This document shows positions 8,343 through 15,892 of a stretch of 15,892 nt of DNA, in pieces. The stretch's first letter is position 1. Each line of letters starts with the position of its first letter. The stretch covers positions 1 through 15,892 of the forward strand of contig DKDL01000008.1 of assembly GCA_002449335.1 (NCBI GenBank). Direction: 5' to 3'. A program made the position numbers and the translations under genes. Below the pieces are notes generated by a model. It saw only the letters and a list, made by a program, of their open reading frames with translations. It did not search any database and was not told the origin of the DNA. The stretch is from Succinatimonas sp. UBA6849. GTDB taxonomy: Bacteria > Pseudomonadota > Gammaproteobacteria > Enterobacterales > Succinivibrionaceae.

Positions 8343-10271
8343 ATGAAATTAAAAGTTTTAACTGGTGCAGTACTTTTAACCTTTGCTATAAACTCAGCTT
8401 ATGCTGATACTCCATTGTTAATGGAGGGCAAAAGCTCTATTTATCAGCGTGTTTTAACTACACCGTCATGCCGTTTAAAAGCTAAAAGTGATGATAAAGA
8501 TGGCAAAGTTGTAGATGCCTTTTCTCGCTTTTATGTCTATGCTGATGATGGCAAGACTTTAAAAGTAGGTCCTGATGATACCGGTAAGATCTCTGGCTAC
8601 TTAAATAAAGATTGCACCATCGACTGGAAAATGCAGACAGCTTTAATGTTTACAAATCCAGCTAACAGAAATCGTGCTTTAATCTTTAAGAACAAAGAGA
8701 ATTTACAGAACATTGTTGAAGCTAAAGATCCTAAAGCACTAGTTGAACCTATGATGAAAAAGGTTGCAGCAAAAGAGAATGTAGATGGAGTGATCTCAGT
8801 AGAACCTGAGCACTTTGTCGACTATCAGAAACAGTTCTATTTGTTACCAATCTTGGATTTTGAAGAAACCATGTTCGATGATGGTAACTATGTACGTGAG
8901 TTAAAGATAGCTTCAGTTACCAAGCAGGATGGTAAAAAGGTTAATGTTTCAAATGAACAGAATGAATTAAAGACCTTTAAAGCTGCGGTAGTCTTTGTTA
9001 TTGACTCAAGTATTTCTATGCAGCCTTACATCGATAGAACTAAAGAGACCATCAGTGCCATTACTAAGACTATTAAAGAGCAGAAATTATCTGACAGTGT
9101 GCATTTTGGTTTAGTGTCTTTCAGATCAAATACCAAGGCAACACCAGGTCTTGAGTACACCTCAAAGATTTATGTAAAGCCAGGTGAAGCTACTGATGAA
9201 AAGCAGTTTAAAGAAAAGTTAAACACTTTAAATCAGGCAAAAGTTTCAAGTAAGTACTTTGATGAGGACTCATTTGCAGGTATTAACACAGCACTTGAGC
9301 AGGTTGACTGGTCTAACTATGGCGGTCGCTATATCGTGCTTATCACCGATGCTGGTGGTATTAAAGGCTCTGACAAACTCTCATCAACAGGTTTAGATGC
9401 TCGTGAGCTTAAAGTTGAAGCTGCCCACAAAGGTGTAGCTGTTTATGCAATGCATCTTTTAACTGATTCAGGTAAGCGCAACGGTGATCATGAGAAAGCT
9501 CAAAGCCAGTACAAAGAGTTAACTTACAACGACACCATCAACAAGTCTCTTTACTATCCAGTAAATGCAGGCGACGTGAAGAACTTTGGTAAAAAGATTG
9601 ATGAACTGGCACAGAATATTACCAATCAGGTAAAACTCTTAGCTTATGGTAAGGATGCTGTAGGCGCAGCCCCTGAAGTTCCTGCTGATAATGAGAATGC
9701 TCAGATGCAACAGGATACTGTAGCTTTAGGTCATGCTATGCAGTTAGCCTATCTTGGATCAAAACTTGGTACTAAGACACCTGATTTCTTATCAGGATGG
9801 ATTGCTGACAGAGATTTAATCTCTCACGGTCAGGCAACAAGTACACCTGTTGTTTTACTGACTAAAGGTGAGCTTTCATCTTTAAAGGATGTTACCTCAA
9901 AAATCTTAGATTCAGCAAATCAGGGTATTTTAGAGCCTGAGGATATGTTCAATCAGTTACGCTCAGTTGCTGTATCTATGGGACGTGATCCTAACTCAAT
10001 CAGTAAGGAGAGCACCTTAAAGTTAGGTGAATTAGGTCTTTTAGGTGAGTATTTAGATGATCTTCCATACAAGAGCAAGTTACAGGAATTAGATGAGGAT
10101 ACCTGGGCAAGTATGGGACCTGATGAGCAGAATCAGACCGTTGAAGATCTTGAGAATAAGTTACGCTACTATCAGCAGTGTAATGATGATGCGTCACGCT
10201 GGGTAAAACTGAATAAAGATGAGGATTCATCTGAAGCTGTTTACCCAATTCCTCTTGAGGTATTGCCATAA
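8343..10271 (+). CDS. Secreted vWA protein resembling the PpkA periplasmic domain (642 aa)
   Basis: A cleavable signal peptide (1-22, AYA before the cut) with no lipobox predicts a soluble periplasmic protein. The region after it (PLLMEGKSSIYQRVLTTPS) looks like an SH3-type module. A vWA domain follows: MIDAS residues D221, S223, S225 in DSSISM, and D336 in TDAGG. The C-terminal part (GWIADRDLISHG, DEDTWASMG, ending YPIPLEVLP) matches, from memory, the extracytoplasmic half of PpkA, the membrane threonine kinase of type VI secretion. The PpkA kinase domain and membrane anchor are absent and replaced by the signal peptide. TAAGGA (8328-8333) supports ATG 8343. In the known pathway this domain meets TagR, and a TagR-like gene lies three genes downstream. 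The vWA call is firm; PpkA relatedness is from recall and needs alignment. Confidence 0.83.
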   Translation: MKLKVLTGAVLLTFAINSAYADTPLLMEGKSSIYQRVLTTPSCRLKAKSDDKDGKVVDAFSRFYVYADDGKTLKVGPDDTGKISGYLNKDCTIDWKMQTALMFTNPANRNRALIFKNKENLQNIVEAKDPKALVEPMMKKVAAKENVDGVISVEPEHFVDYQKQFYLLPILDFEETMFDDGNYVRELKIASVTKQDGKKVNVSNEQNELKTFKAAVVFVIDSSISMQPYIDRTKETISAITKTIKEQKLSDSVHFGLVSFRSNTKATPGLEYTSKIYVKPGEATDEKQFKEKLNTLNQAKVSSKYFDEDSFAGINTALEQVDWSNYGGRYIVLITDAGGIKGSDKLSSTGLDARELKVEAAHKGVAVYAMHLLTDSGKRNGDHEKAQSQYKELTYNDTINKSLYYPVNAGDVKNFGKKIDELAQNITNQVKLLAYGKDAVGAAPEVPADNENAQMQQDTVALGHAMQLAYLGSKLGTKTPDFLSGWIADRDLISHGQATSTPVVLLTKGELSSLKDVTSKILDSANQGILEPEDMFNQLRSVAVSMGRDPNSISKESTLKLGELGLLGEYLDDLPYKSKLQELDEDTWASMGPDEQNQTVEDLENKLRYYQQCNDDASRWVKLNKDEDSSEAVYPIPLEVLP

Positions 10272-10274
10272 CTT

Positions 10275-11042
10275 ATGGCTGTGACTTTTAAGGTAAAAGA
10301 GCTGTCTTACACCTACAGGCAAAAAGATGGCTCCTGTGGCTACAAGATAGAGTTACCAGAGTTAAGTTTAAACTCTGGTGACGTCTATGCTATTACTGGA
10401 GTCTCTGGCTGCGGTAAAAGTACGCTTTTAGAGTGCTTGGGACTATTGCGTCAGGACTTCGTTTCAAAGTCTCTTCTTTTAGATAGTTATGAACTGTCAA
10501 AACTGTCTGTAAAAGAGCAGTGTATAGTTCGCTCATCTTTAATGGGGTATATGCCCCAGACAGGTGGTCTTATCCAATACCTTACAATAAAAGAGAATCT
10601 AAAACTGCAAATAGAGGTAAGTGCTGATTCCTTTTATAAGTTAGAAGGTAAAAAACTTGATGCAAAAGCTCTGTATCAGGATGTGCTTGAGAAGATGCAT
10701 CTCTTCTCAATGGACTCCCTTTTAGATAGATATCCTCATGAACTGTCTATAGGTCAGCGCCAAAGAGCGGTGTTCTTAAAAACAATCAGTCACAAACCAA
10801 AGATTGTCTTTATCGATGAGCCAACCTCCTCACTTGATCCTGAGCATGGCAAAATCCTGTTCGATAGCATTGTTTCTTTATCAAGAAAGCTTGATATGTG
10901 TGCTTTAGTGGTAACTCATGATTTACTCTTAGTTAAAGACTTTAATTTAAAGTCACTGTCATATGCAAAAATTGATGCAAATGAAGGGCAATTTATAATC
11001 AGTGATGATAGCGTATCTAATGAGGCTGATCATGATCTTTAA
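10275..11042 (+). CDS. LolD/TagT-like ABC transporter ATPase (255 aa)
   Basis: Complete ABC ATPase. Walker A is GVSGCGKST (42-50), Q-loop at MPQTGG, signature LSIGQ (157-161), Walker B FIDEP (D181, E182) and switch histidine H215 in VVTHD. Size and the single nucleotide-binding domain fit the LolD/MacB group, whose members drive mechanical work on lipoproteins or envelope proteins rather than solute import. In some type VI loci the same family member is TagT. The start lies three bases after the preceding stop and has no strong ribosome binding site of its own, so coupling to the vWA gene is likely. It overlaps the permease gene by 11 bases, marking the two as one transporter. No catalytic residue is missing. 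Confidence 0.9.
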   Translation: MAVTFKVKELSYTYRQKDGSCGYKIELPELSLNSGDVYAITGVSGCGKSTLLECLGLLRQDFVSKSLLLDSYELSKLSVKEQCIVRSSLMGYMPQTGGLIQYLTIKENLKLQIEVSADSFYKLEGKKLDAKALYQDVLEKMHLFSMDSLLDRYPHELSIGQRQRAVFLKTISHKPKIVFIDEPTSSLDPEHGKILFDSIVSLSRKLDMCALVVTHDLLLVKDFNLKSLSYAKIDANEGQFIISDDSVSNEADHDL

Positions 11043-12228
11043 GTTAGCTGTATCCTCACTGCGTTTTAATCGTTTGATTTCTTTAAGTCTAATTGGTGCT
11101 TTATGCTCAGTAATTGCGCCTCTCTTACTCTTATTCTCTTTGCGTTACGGTATCATTTCCTCACTTGAGAATAACTTAAAGTCATCTCCTGTAAATTTAG
11201 AATTAAAGCTAAAGACAGGTTATAAGCTTGATGAGTCCTTCTTTAATGATTTAGAGAAAAATCCTAAAATTGACTTTGTGCTCCCTCTTACAAGATCATT
11301 GAGTACCACAGTAGATATAGCTTTTAACGGCAAGATAAAAAGAGATCTGTCAGCAATTCCAAGTAAAAAAGGTGATCCGCTTTTAAGAGCTTCAAAACTT
11401 GATGATACTTTAGATACAACTGAAGTTTATTTAAGTGAGAATTTAGCTCATGATTTAGGCATTAAATCAGGGGATAGCATTAAATACATCGTCTCAAGAA
11501 TTACTGATGGCGCAAGACAAAACTCTGTAGTTAACTTTACTGTAAAAGGTATTGTTAAAAAGGAGTACTTATCTACCAATGCTCTTATCGTTAACTTTGA
11601 TACTTTAATCTATATGGAGGATTTTAAAGATGGCTATGAACCTCCTGTATTCTCAGATGGCTCAAAGTTAAACGAAAACAGAAAGTTTTTTGCTAAAGCC
11701 AGAATCTATGTAAAGACACTTGATGATGTTGCTCCTATTGATGCATATTTACGCAGTAAGAATTATCAGACCTTTAGCATGCTCTCATCAATTGAGAACT
11801 TAAAGGCAATCTCAAGTGTGCTCTCATTTATCTTTTACGCAATTGCCATAACTTCAGTCGTAGGTGGTATCTTTGCAAGCGCAGGTTTAATTTTAACCTC
11901 AGTTTTAAGAGCAGAGAAAAGCTATGCTCTCTTATTATTAACAGGCATTAAAAAGACCAAAGTTTTAATGATGGTTTTAATTGAGAACACAATTTTATCG
12001 TCATTAGCTTATGCTTTATCACTTTTGCTCTTTTACACAGGTATGTGGGTATTTAATCATTACTTTACCTCTTTATTAGGGCAAGGCTCGGTTGTAAGTA
12101 CCTTAAATCTTATGCATGTAGTTGCAGGATATCTCTCAACTATAGTGGTAACTCTTTTAATTACATATTTTGTCTGCTTCTTTAAGGTATTTTCATTAAA
12201 GATTGCAGATACACTAAGGTCAATTTAG
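11032..12228 (+). CDS. FtsX/LolC/TagS-like ABC permease (398 aa)
   Basis: Inner-membrane permease with the four-helix layout of the FtsX/MacB/LolCE class. One helix near the N-terminus (about 15-38) is followed by a large periplasmic loop of about 220 residues, then three helices (about 264-288, 310-338, 360-385). It ends KIADTLRSI, resembling the cytoplasmic tail usual in this class. I place the start at ATG 11032 because GAGG (11022-11025) precedes it and MIFKLAVSSLRFNR is the typical opening. A longer reading from 11002 would add ten residues without a clear binding site. It partners with the ATPase it overlaps; a dimer would give a LolCDE-like or TagST-like complex. What it moves or signals is not shown. 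Confidence 0.87.
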   Translation: MIFKLAVSSLRFNRLISLSLIGALCSVIAPLLLLFSLRYGIISSLENNLKSSPVNLELKLKTGYKLDESFFNDLEKNPKIDFVLPLTRSLSTTVDIAFNGKIKRDLSAIPSKKGDPLLRASKLDDTLDTTEVYLSENLAHDLGIKSGDSIKYIVSRITDGARQNSVVNFTVKGIVKKEYLSTNALIVNFDTLIYMEDFKDGYEPPVFSDGSKLNENRKFFAKARIYVKTLDDVAPIDAYLRSKNYQTFSMLSSIENLKAISSVLSFIFYAIAITSVVGGIFASAGLILTSVLRAEKSYALLLLTGIKKTKVLMMVLIENTILSSLAYALSLLLFYTGMWVFNHYFTSLLGQGSVVSTLNLMHVVAGYLSTIVVTLLITYFVCFFKVFSLKIADTLRSI

Positions 12229-12229
12229 T

Positions 12230-13936
12230 ATGAAAAAATTATGTTTATCTTTAGTGCTGGCAAGTTTAGGTTCACTTGCATTGACTAACAGCGCAATGGC
12301 AGATGATGTAAATGAAATTTACAATCCAAATCCTCAAAAAGATGACGTAGTTTTATCTATGCCTTGCGATGGGATCATGGTCTTCAGAAAAGTCTATACC
12401 TCAAATGATCCTAAAAAAATCAAAGATAAAAAATATAACGCAGGTACCGCTCAAAACGAGTCTCCTATGGGGCAAAACCCAAATAAGCGATATGTACAGG
12501 GCTCTTTTTATGACAAAAATGGCTATTACTTTTTAATGTCTAAGTATGAGCTCATGAAAGGTCAGTACGATGCTTTAGCAGATAGTTCTAAATGTAAGGC
12601 TCCAAATAAAATGGCACGTCTGCCTGCTGTAAAAGTCTCTTATTTTGATTTAATCAATGCAGCTAATGCTTATTCAATTTATCTGCAAAAAGCTAAAGAT
12701 GTTCCAACTGTAGATGGACAGAAAGCCTACGTAAGATTACCTACAGATGAAGAGTGGGAATATGCGGCCCGTGGCGGTACTAAAGTTACTCAAAGTGAAT
12801 TTGAAGCACTACGTCCTCCGATGGAGAACGATGACATCTCTTTATATGCCTGGTATCAGGGGGCTAATAGTGCAAACGGTAAAATTCAGCTTGCAGGTTT
12901 AAAAAAGCCTAATCCATTAGGCTTATATGACATGTTAGGCAATGCTCAGGAAATGACATTAGAGCCTTTTAAAGCTGTCAGAACCGGAAGATTATTAGGT
13001 CTGTCAGGTGGTATTTGTGTAAGAGGTGGCAGTTACCTGTCAAAAGAGAGTGCTCTTACAAGTGCTTTTAGAACTGAAAAGCCTTTATATGTTAATGGCA
13101 AGCAACTTATCGCACCTGACACAGGAACTCGATTTGTTTTAGGTCTGCCTGTAGCTACCTCTGTAAAAGAAGTTAAGAACTTAAATGAAGAGATCTTATC
13201 CTTAGGAGAGGATGACAGTGATGAGAATGCTCTTTCAGGTGAGGCTGATAAACTAGCTAAACTTGATGCTGAGAATAAAAAGAACAAAGAAGTCTTTAAA
13301 AAAGAGCAGGAAAAGTTAAAGAGTGCTAACGACGAATTGTCAGCTCAGAATTCATCATTAGAGCAAAAGGCTGAAAAACTTAAAAATATTAACTCTGATT
13401 TGATGGCTTTAAATGACAAACTCTCAAAATCAAATGACGATTTGAACGGTCAGTTAGGATCATTAAAAGAAAAGATTGTTAAAGCTAACGACGAGCGCGA
13501 GAGTATGCGTGATGTCGCCATTACTGCAAACCTGCGTCTAGGTGGTTTCTTATGTAAGTCAATAGCTGATGAAACAAGCTCTGTACAGTATTTTGAGAGT
13601 ATCAGAAAGTTAGCAAAGATGCGCTGTGATGAGAATCAGGAGCGTTGTAAGTTCTATGAAAAAATTAACAACAACTACACTCGTCATAAGCAGGCTTTGC
13701 ACTCCATTATTACCTATTATGGGGACACTATGGCTAATGCCTCGGCTAACTACAATTTAAAAGATTTTAAGTCACAGTTAGCCTCCTCAAAAGAAGCTTT
13801 TGGTGCTGAGACTAGTTATGATGAATTTGTTGACAAGTACTACTCTCATTTAATGTCTTATAAGAACTTATCAAAAGACAGAGATAAAAATCAAAAGATG
13901 TGGTCAGAGCAGTGCCAATCAATAGGAACCAAATAA
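12230..13936 (+). CDS. Secreted SUMF1/FGE-fold protein with coiled coil, TagR-like (568 aa)
   Basis: A signal peptide (1-25, AMA before the cut) sends it to the periplasm. Residues about 80-310 form a formylglycine-generating-enzyme-type domain: RLPTDEEWEYAARGG (169-183), NPLGLYDMLGNAQEM (228-242), RGGSY (265-269) and GTRFV. The active-site cysteine pair of true FGE, which would follow RGGSY, is replaced (S271, L276), so the fold is probably a binding module. A long coiled coil (about 333-430) and a helical tail with four cysteines follow. In type VI regulation the periplasmic SUMF1-fold protein TagR acts upstream of PpkA, next to the ABC pair TagS/TagT. The same neighbours occur here. The coiled-coil extension is, as far as I recall, unlike standard TagR. 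ATG 12230 begins two bases after the permease stop; TAAGGT at 12215-12220 is the likely binding site. Confidence 0.84.
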   Translation: MKKLCLSLVLASLGSLALTNSAMADDVNEIYNPNPQKDDVVLSMPCDGIMVFRKVYTSNDPKKIKDKKYNAGTAQNESPMGQNPNKRYVQGSFYDKNGYYFLMSKYELMKGQYDALADSSKCKAPNKMARLPAVKVSYFDLINAANAYSIYLQKAKDVPTVDGQKAYVRLPTDEEWEYAARGGTKVTQSEFEALRPPMENDDISLYAWYQGANSANGKIQLAGLKKPNPLGLYDMLGNAQEMTLEPFKAVRTGRLLGLSGGICVRGGSYLSKESALTSAFRTEKPLYVNGKQLIAPDTGTRFVLGLPVATSVKEVKNLNEEILSLGEDDSDENALSGEADKLAKLDAENKKNKEVFKKEQEKLKSANDELSAQNSSLEQKAEKLKNINSDLMALNDKLSKSNDDLNGQLGSLKEKIVKANDERESMRDVAITANLRLGGFLCKSIADETSSVQYFESIRKLAKMRCDENQERCKFYEKINNNYTRHKQALHSIITYYGDTMANASANYNLKDFKSQLASSKEAFGAETSYDEFVDKYYSHLMSYKNLSKDRDKNQKMWSEQCQSIGTK

Positions 13937-13937
13937 G

Positions 13938-15494
13938 ATGCTAAGAATTCTAAGATGTGAAAAGTCTAAAGTTTCACCTAAGATCCTGTCATATGCTCTT
14001 TACGCTGATGACTTTAAAAGTGAGATTAAAAGTGCTTTAGGTGAAGAGTACTCTGAGATCATATCTAAAGCAGAAATCTCAGGTGACTATGTAAACTTTG
14101 TAACACCTCTCTCAGGTGAGTTAGATAAAGTAACTGATGCTAACAAAGTAAAATATCAGGATGCATTAAATTTATTAGACAAGCGCCGTGATAAGGTAAT
14201 TGAATATTTAAAGTCATCAACACCGCTGTCTAATAGTGCTCTTGAGAATCATCGCAAAGAATTCTCAGATATTATAGCAAGCGATAATACAGTCTTTATG
14301 GTAAATGGACAGGCTGTAATTGCCCCAGTATCATTTAATCCTCACTATAAAGGTGTTGCTGTGCCTCCAACAGAAGCTGCAACAGTGTCAGCAAAGAAAA
14401 GAGGATGCTTACTGCCATTTTTATTATTACTGTTGCTTTTATTGTTATTACTCTTTTTGCTGTGGTGGTTCTTATTAAGACCATGGCCATTTGAAGGCAA
14501 TTTTACAGACAGATTTAATTCACTGTTCCCTCAAAAGGAAGTGCCTGCTCAAGTAGTTGAAACTAAAAAAGAGGATGAAGAAAAGCCTTTCGTTACAGAA
14601 GAAAAAACAGAGCCAGTAGAAGAAGAGGCAAAAGATCCTGTTGTAGAAGAAAAAGAAAAAACAGCAGAGCCTGAACCTGTTGAAGATGAAGAGGCAAAGG
14701 CTGCTGAAGAAAAAGCAAAAGCTGATGCTTTAAAAGCACAGGAAGAAGCAAAGGCAAAAGCAGAGGCTGAAGCTAAAGCTAAGGCAGAAGCTAAAGCCAA
14801 AGCCGAGGCAGAGGCCAAGAGAAAGGCTGAAGCACAAAAACAAAAGGAATTAGCTGCTAAAAAAGCTCTTGAGGAGAAAAACAAAGTTCCAAAGTGCAAG
14901 ACCTTAAAACAAGAAGGTAAGATGCCAGAACTTGCTATAGCCTTTGACGGTTCACAATCCATGCTTTTACAGTACGGTTATACCAACAGATTAAAGGCAG
15001 CTCAAAAAGCAGCTACTGACTTAATCTCAAATGTTGATAAAAACGTCAAGATTGGCTTTATTGAGATCAATGGCTGTCCTGTTGCTAAAAATAGAGGCTT
15101 TTTCGGACCAAACAGCAGAGGCGCTTTAATTAACGCTATCAATAACGTAAATCCTTATGCTTATGATGGTAAAACTCCATTAGTAAATGGTTTGAATGAA
15201 CTGTCAAAGACCTTAGGCGGTGTAAATTCAGATGCAGTTGGTATCTTAATTTCTGATGGTGAGGATACCTGTCCATTTACTGAGCAGATGGATGTTTGTT
15301 ATGTAGCTAAAAAGATCCATGAGCGTCAGCCTAAACTTAAGATCCATACTATCTTAATTGGTGATGATATTGACAGCGCAGCATGTATTGCTAGAAACAC
15401 TGGCGGTAAGGTCTTTAAGCCTAAAGATGCAGTTCAGATTGAATCTGTTTTAAAAGAAGCTGGTGCTTCTTTAAAGAAAGTTTGTGAAGAATAA
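13938..15494 (+). CDS. Single-pass membrane protein with periplasmic vWA domain (518 aa)
   Basis: The cytoplasmic N-terminal domain (1-150) resembles the start of the next gene. Lysine and arginine residues precede a leucine-rich membrane helix (about 157-179), giving N-in topology. An acidic Glu/Pro/Val linker (190-250) leads into a TolA-like Ala/Lys/Glu helix (about 252-315). The C-terminal vWA domain has an intact MIDAS: D337, S339, S341 in DGSQS, T413 in GKTPL and D440 in SDGED. The outer part has six cysteines, suggesting disulfides. ATG 13938 follows the previous stop by one base, with AGGA at 13924-13927. The long helix could reach across part of the periplasm to partners such as the SUMF1 protein. 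It has no kinase domain, so it is not PpkA itself. Ligand unknown. Confidence 0.85.
   Translation: MLRILRCEKSKVSPKILSYALYADDFKSEIKSALGEEYSEIISKAEISGDYVNFVTPLSGELDKVTDANKVKYQDALNLLDKRRDKVIEYLKSSTPLSNSALENHRKEFSDIIASDNTVFMVNGQAVIAPVSFNPHYKGVAVPPTEAATVSAKKRGCLLPFLLLLLLLLLLLFLLWWFLLRPWPFEGNFTDRFNSLFPQKEVPAQVVETKKEDEEKPFVTEEKTEPVEEEAKDPVVEEKEKTAEPEPVEDEEAKAAEEKAKADALKAQEEAKAKAEAEAKAKAEAKAKAEAEAKRKAEAQKQKELAAKKALEEKNKVPKCKTLKQEGKMPELAIAFDGSQSMLLQYGYTNRLKAAQKAATDLISNVDKNVKIGFIEINGCPVAKNRGFFGPNSRGALINAINNVNPYAYDGKTPLVNGLNELSKTLGGVNSDAVGILISDGEDTCPFTEQMDVCYVAKKIHERQPKLKIHTILIGDDIDSAACIARNTGGKVFKPKDAVQIESVLKEAGASLKKVCEE
14691..14882 (+). repeat. Low-complexity Ala/Lys/Glu coding repeat
   Basis: Within the vWA membrane gene, repeated GCA/GCT, AAA/AAG/AAA and GAA/GAG codons encode AKAEAEAKAKAEAKAK-type runs (residues about 252-315). 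Synonymous codons vary between units, so the repeat looks maintained at protein level rather than freshly slipped DNA. The run predicts a long solvent-exposed helix like the TolA stalk. Confidence 0.8.
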
Positions 15495-15513
15495 AAGTTT
15501 TGAAGAATAAAAG
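15485..15513 (+). repeat. Tandem 13-bp duplication across the vWA gene stop codon
   Basis: TGAAGAATAAAAG occurs at 15485-15497 and 15501-15513, a 16-base period. The first copy contains the TAA stop of the vWA membrane gene. It looks like a small tandem duplication that lengthened this gap. Confidence 0.7.
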
Positions 15514-15514
15514 A

Positions 15515-15532
15515 CGCAGTAAGAGCACTGTG
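15515..15532 (+). other. Small hairpin in the last intergenic gap
   Basis: CGCAGT (15515-15520) and ACTGTG (15527-15532) can pair as six base pairs, one of them G-U, around the loop AAGAGC. No T-run follows, so it is not a standard terminator. It sits just ahead of the AAGGA binding site of the last gene and might tune its translation or mRNA stability. It is weak and may be chance. Confidence 0.25.
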
Positions 15533-15553
15533 TAATACAAAAGGATAAATTTC

Positions 15554-15892
15554 ATGGCAACAAGATTATTAAACAGTGGTGATTTAAGAAATTACCAGGC
15601 CATTGGTGAAGACGGTGTTTTAGTATGGCAAAGAGCTGATGCCTTCCGTGCTTCAATTGAGAATTCATCAATTTTAGGTGAACACTATGCCCGTTGTCTT
15701 GCAACACCTCGTTTCTCTTCAGATGGTACTCATGTAGACTGGTTTGTTCCATTCCAGTCAAACAGAGCTGATGGTGACTATGAGGTAGTGTCATGGAATG
15801 CTGCAAGTCCTGATGAAAAAGCTAGAGCTTTAAAGAAATTTGAAGAGCTAGAAGAAAAGTTTTTAAACTTTGGCTATAACTTAGAAGCCCGT
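15554..15892 (+). CDS. srfA: SrfA-like protein, N-terminal 113 residues, cut by window edge
   Basis: Open from ATG 15554 to the end of the window without a stop, with AAGGA at 15540-15544 as ribosome binding site. The visible part begins MATRLLNSGDLRNYQAIGED and contains HVDWFVPFQ and SWNAASPDEKARALKKFEEL. These match, from memory, the opening of SrfA-family proteins found with SrfB and SrfC in enterobacteria. No signal peptide or membrane helix appears in the visible part; full-length relatives are thought to have one further on. In enterobacteria srfA usually precedes srfB, so its place at the far end here is a rearranged order. It also resembles the N-terminal domain of the preceding vWA protein. 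The family call is moderate because the rest is out of view. Confidence 0.65.
   Translation, partial: MATRLLNSGDLRNYQAIGEDGVLVWQRADAFRASIENSSILGEHYARCLATPRFSSDGTHVDWFVPFQSNRADGDYEVVSWNAASPDEKARALKKFEELEEKFLNFGYNLEAR

Noticed and set aside
12230..13936. Active formylglycine-generating enzyme
   Set aside because: The cysteines expected after RGGSY are absent and no sulfatase gene is nearby.
14549..14962. Minus-strand open frame rich in Ser/Ala/Phe
   Set aside because: It is the antisense of the Ala/Lys/Glu repeat of the vWA gene; low-complexity codons keep the opposite strand open by chance.
15552..15806. Minus-strand open frame over the last gene
   Set aside because: It opposes the SrfA-like frame, which has a ribosome binding site, family-like motifs and the same strand as all neighbours.
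221..15892. A type VI secretion cluster
   Set aside because: Only regulatory-type homologues (TagR/S/T-like and PpkA ectodomain-like) are present; no sheath, VgrG, Hcp, ClpV, TssJLM, Fha or phosphatase gene is seen.
1..15892. CRISPR array, insertion sequence or prophage genes
   Set aside because: No regularly spaced repeats, transposase, integrase or phage structural motifs were found on either strand.

Overview
The window is AT-rich, gene-dense bacterial DNA with every convincing gene on the + strand. It opens with the last bases of a tRNA gene and its terminator. A promoter region of about 160 bases follows, then one long run of nine closely spaced genes; the ninth is cut by the right edge. 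Gene content (SrfB, SrfC and a likely SrfA homologue) points to a gammaproteobacterium. Strong use of TTA, GAT and AAA codons would fit an AT-rich lineage such as Succinivibrionaceae, but that placement is inference.

Layout. 1-16: 3' end of a tRNA. 26-48: hairpin terminator. 105-211: perfect TATAAT box, three small dyads and a 13-bp direct repeat. 221-4267: SrfB-like actin/Hsp70-fold ATPase. 4276-7110: SrfC-like P-loop GTPase-type protein. 7154-8323: single-pass membrane protein with a Sel1-like periplasmic tail. 8343-10271: secreted vWA protein resembling the periplasmic half of the type VI secretion kinase PpkA, but with a signal peptide instead of a kinase. 10275-11042 and 11032-12228: LolD/TagT-like ABC ATPase and LolC/TagS-like permease. 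12230-13936: secreted SUMF1/FGE-fold protein with a coiled coil, like TagR. 13938-15494: single-pass protein with a periplasmic vWA domain. 15554-end: start of an SrfA-like protein.

The main point is the combination. TagT, TagS, TagR and the PpkA ectodomain are known as the envelope sensing branch that activates some type VI secretion systems through PpkA threonine phosphorylation. Here the same set lies inside an srf-type operon, with no kinase, phosphatase or type VI structural gene in view. I infer an envelope-spanning machine. The ABC transporter, SUMF1 protein and two vWA proteins would act in or facing the periplasm, and single-pass proteins would link them to cytoplasmic nucleotide-driven SrfB and SrfC. 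The output is unknown; srf genes were first described as virulence-regulon genes in Salmonella, and their biochemical role is poorly defined. The position right after a tRNA 3' end is compatible with an acquired island, though no integrase or distal repeat is visible.
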